Positions 13,736-15,166 of a stretch of DNA of 15,166 nucleotides are shown piece by piece. A program made the position numbers and the translations under genes. Within the stretch, counting starts at the first letter, position 1. Each line of letters begins with the position of its first letter. The notes beneath the pieces were generated by a model. That model was given only the letters and a program-made list of their open reading frames with translations. It made no database searches and was not told where the DNA came from. The stretch is from DASZTU01 sp035493835. GTDB lineage: Bacteria; Pseudomonadota; Alphaproteobacteria; Rhizobiales; Devosiaceae. The stretch is from assembly GCA_035493835.1 (NCBI GenBank), contig DATJHO010000170.1:1-15166 (forward strand), given 5' to 3'.

Positions 13736-15166
13736 CTATACCGGCTGGCTGCCGAGGACGGCGAGGAGGCGCGGGTTGACGGCGCCGAGTTGGGTCATCC
13801 CGGTGCCTTGCTCGAAGGCCTTGATCGCGGCGGTGGTCTTGGGGCCGAGGTGGCCATTGGGCTGGCCGACTTCGAAGCCGAGCCGCTCGAGCGCCGCCTG
13901 GACCTTGCCCACCACGCCCTTGTCGGTGATCGCGGGGCCGGGGTTGAAATTCTTTTCCCAGGTGCCGATCGGGGCGTAGTTGGCGGCGAGATCGATTTGC
14001 GCCGGCTTCCAGGCGGAAACCTCGCCCTGGAGGCGCTTTACCACCGCCGCATCGAGCTGATGCGCCACGTCATCCCGCGCCTTGGCCGCGTCCTTGTCGT
14101 TGTCGCTGGCGGCCAGGGCGAACCACTTGTAGGAAGCTTCCATGTTCTGCGTCACGCCGAGGCCACGGGCGTAAAGCATGCCGAGATTAAACTGGCTGTC
14201 CTTCATCCCGAGATTGGCGGCGCGCTCGAACCATTCGGCGGCCGAGGGGAAATCCTGCTTGCCGAACTGCCCGCCGGCATAAAGCGCGGCGAGGTTATGC
14301 ATGGCCATGCGGTTGCCCGCTTCGGCTGCCCGCTGGTACCAGAGCTTGGCCTGCTCGTAGTCCTTGGTGACGCCCTTGCCGTTCTCATAGAGATTGCCGA
14401 GCCGGTATTGCGCCGGGCCAAAACCCTGCGCCGCGGCGCGCTCATACCAGACGGCTGCCTGCTTGAAATCCTGCGGCACCGCGCGCCCTTCCGAATAAAC
14501 CGCGGCGATCTCGAACTGGGCACGAGCATCGCCATTGGCGGCAGCCTGGCGCAGATCGAGGGGACCCAGGCTCTCCGGCGGCAATTCCACCTTTACCGGG
14601 CTGTCCATCACCGCCGGGGAGGCCGGGGGACTGGCAGTTGGCGCCGCGGCCGCGTCGACAGGCTCGGTGCTGGCGAGCGGCACCGGCCCGGCGGCAGGGA
14701 TAGAAATTGCAGCAGGCCCAGCGGATGCGCCTGGCGCTGGCACATCAGGCGCACTCAATGCTGGCGGCATATTCGTGGCCGTTGGCGAGGCGGTAAAGCT
14801 CATCGTCTCGCCGGGATCGATCGAGGCGGTGGTCACCGGGTCGGTCATCGAAATGATGCGCGGCGCCGGCTTGGCGGCTGCCTGCAACCCGGCCGGAGTG
14901 GCCAAGGGCGCCATCTCGCTCACCGGCTGTGGCGCCGGGGGCGTGGCGCTGCTGGCTGGCGCAGCGGGTGCCTGCTGCGGGCCGGGATCGGCGTTTACGG
15001 GCGGCTGGGGACCGGCATCGGCGGACACGGGCGGGGCCGGCTGCTCGTGCTCCGCCATGCGCTGCAACACCAGGTTCAGTGCCATGAACGAGACGGCGAC
15101 GAGGCTCGCCGCCAAAAGGATCGGGCGACGGTGGCGCAGCAGGAAACTTTGCGGCGGCACTGCCTC
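13736..15166 (-). CDS. Sel1-repeat / peptidoglycan-binding protein, 5' end probably beyond the window
   Basis: The frame is open to the window edge. From GTG 15160 it encodes 474 residues, but the two codons before it (Glu, Ala) are sense, so the real start is probably outside. A transmembrane helix lies at about 13-33 (counted from the GTG), preceded by basic residues (RHRRP). It is followed by a long Pro/Ala-rich linker (35-198) with a near-duplicated SADAGPQPPV/NADPGPQQAP. About four Sel1 (TPR-like) repeats occur at 204-350, with recurring QAAVWYERAAAQG-type units, then a PG_binding_1 domain at about 414-470 (VQAALERLGFE...GPKTTAAIKAFE). This is the C-terminal half expected of PodJ-like polar organisers in alphaproteobacteria, whose long cytoplasmic coiled-coil part would lie upstream. 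A periplasmic scaffold reading peptidoglycan is the likely role. ExoR-like Sel1 proteins are an alternative, though they lack the PG-binding domain. Confidence 0.85.
   Translation of the reverse strand, partial: EAVPPQSFLLRHRRPILLAASLVAVSFMALNLVLQRMAEHEQPAPPVSADAGPQPPVNADPGPQQAPAAPASSATPPAPQPVSEMAPLATPAGLQAAAKPAPRIISMTDPVTTASIDPGETMSFTASPTATNMPPALSAPDVPAPGASAGPAAISIPAAGPVPLASTEPVDAAAAPTASPPASPAVMDSPVKVELPPESLGPLDLRQAAANGDARAQFEIAAVYSEGRAVPQDFKQAAVWYERAAAQGFGPAQYRLGNLYENGKGVTKDYEQAKLWYQRAAEAGNRMAMHNLAALYAGGQFGKQDFPSAAEWFERAANLGMKDSQFNLGMLYARGLGVTQNMEASYKWFALAASDNDKDAAKARDDVAHQLDAAVVKRLQGEVSAWKPAQIDLAANYAPIGTWEKNFNPGPAITDKGVVGKVQAALERLGFEVGQPNGHLGPKTTAAIKAFEQGTGMTQLGAVNPRLLAVLGSQPV

Overview
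The window is a GC-rich stretch of ordinary chromosome, most likely from an alphaproteobacterium of the Hyphomicrobiales (Rhizobiales) and possibly Devosia-like. The order-level call rests on gene content I recognise: an alphaproteobacterial TSUP/TIGR02186 (Alph_Pro_TM) operon, a rhizobial-type S24 regulator, the DNA-ligase-associated helicase/PdeM pair, a Sel1 plus peptidoglycan-binding protein, and dispersed palindromic repeats typical of that order. The genus is a guess. I see no insertion sequence, integrase, phage gene, CRISPR array, rRNA or tRNA.

Layout. Positions 1-3032: a repeat copy, an orphan periplasmic solute-binding protein (minus) and a divergent processive family 2 glycosyltransferase (plus), with a 170 bp intergenic region holding a CtrA-like motif and an extended dyad. 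Positions 3140-5376: a LexA-like XRE/S24 regulator (minus), divergent from a translationally coupled DUF952-pyrD pair (plus). Positions 5404-7780: a short repeat overlapping the stop codon of a MATE exporter (minus), then a P-loop nucleoside-kinase-like gene (minus) bracketed by two copies of a second repeat family. Positions 8160-11469: a large Lhr-type DEXH helicase and the PdeM metallophosphoesterase (plus), without the ligase and exonuclease that often accompany them. Positions 11538-13222: a TSUP (TauE/SafE) anion exporter with its membrane-anchored TIGR02186 partner (minus, ATGA overlap), preceded by a perfect AT-rich dyad. Positions 13501-15166: the longest repeat copy, abutting the stop codon of a Sel1-repeat/peptidoglycan-binding protein (minus) whose reading frame is still open at the window edge.

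The genes fall into small independent units: pyrimidine synthesis (pyrD), DNA repair (helicase plus PdeM), anion/sulfur export (TSUP plus TIGR02186), drug or metabolite export (MATE), surface polysaccharide (glycosyltransferase) and cell-envelope organisation (Sel1/PG-binding). No single undescribed multi-gene system is evident. The least explained signals are non-coding: (i) a repeat family whose three copies all sit directly 3' of a minus-strand gene in the same orientation, one overlapping a stop codon; (ii) a second palindromic family bracketing the kinase gene as direct repeats; (iii) the 21 bp AT-rich dyad before the TSUP operon; and (iv) dyads in the two divergent promoter regions.
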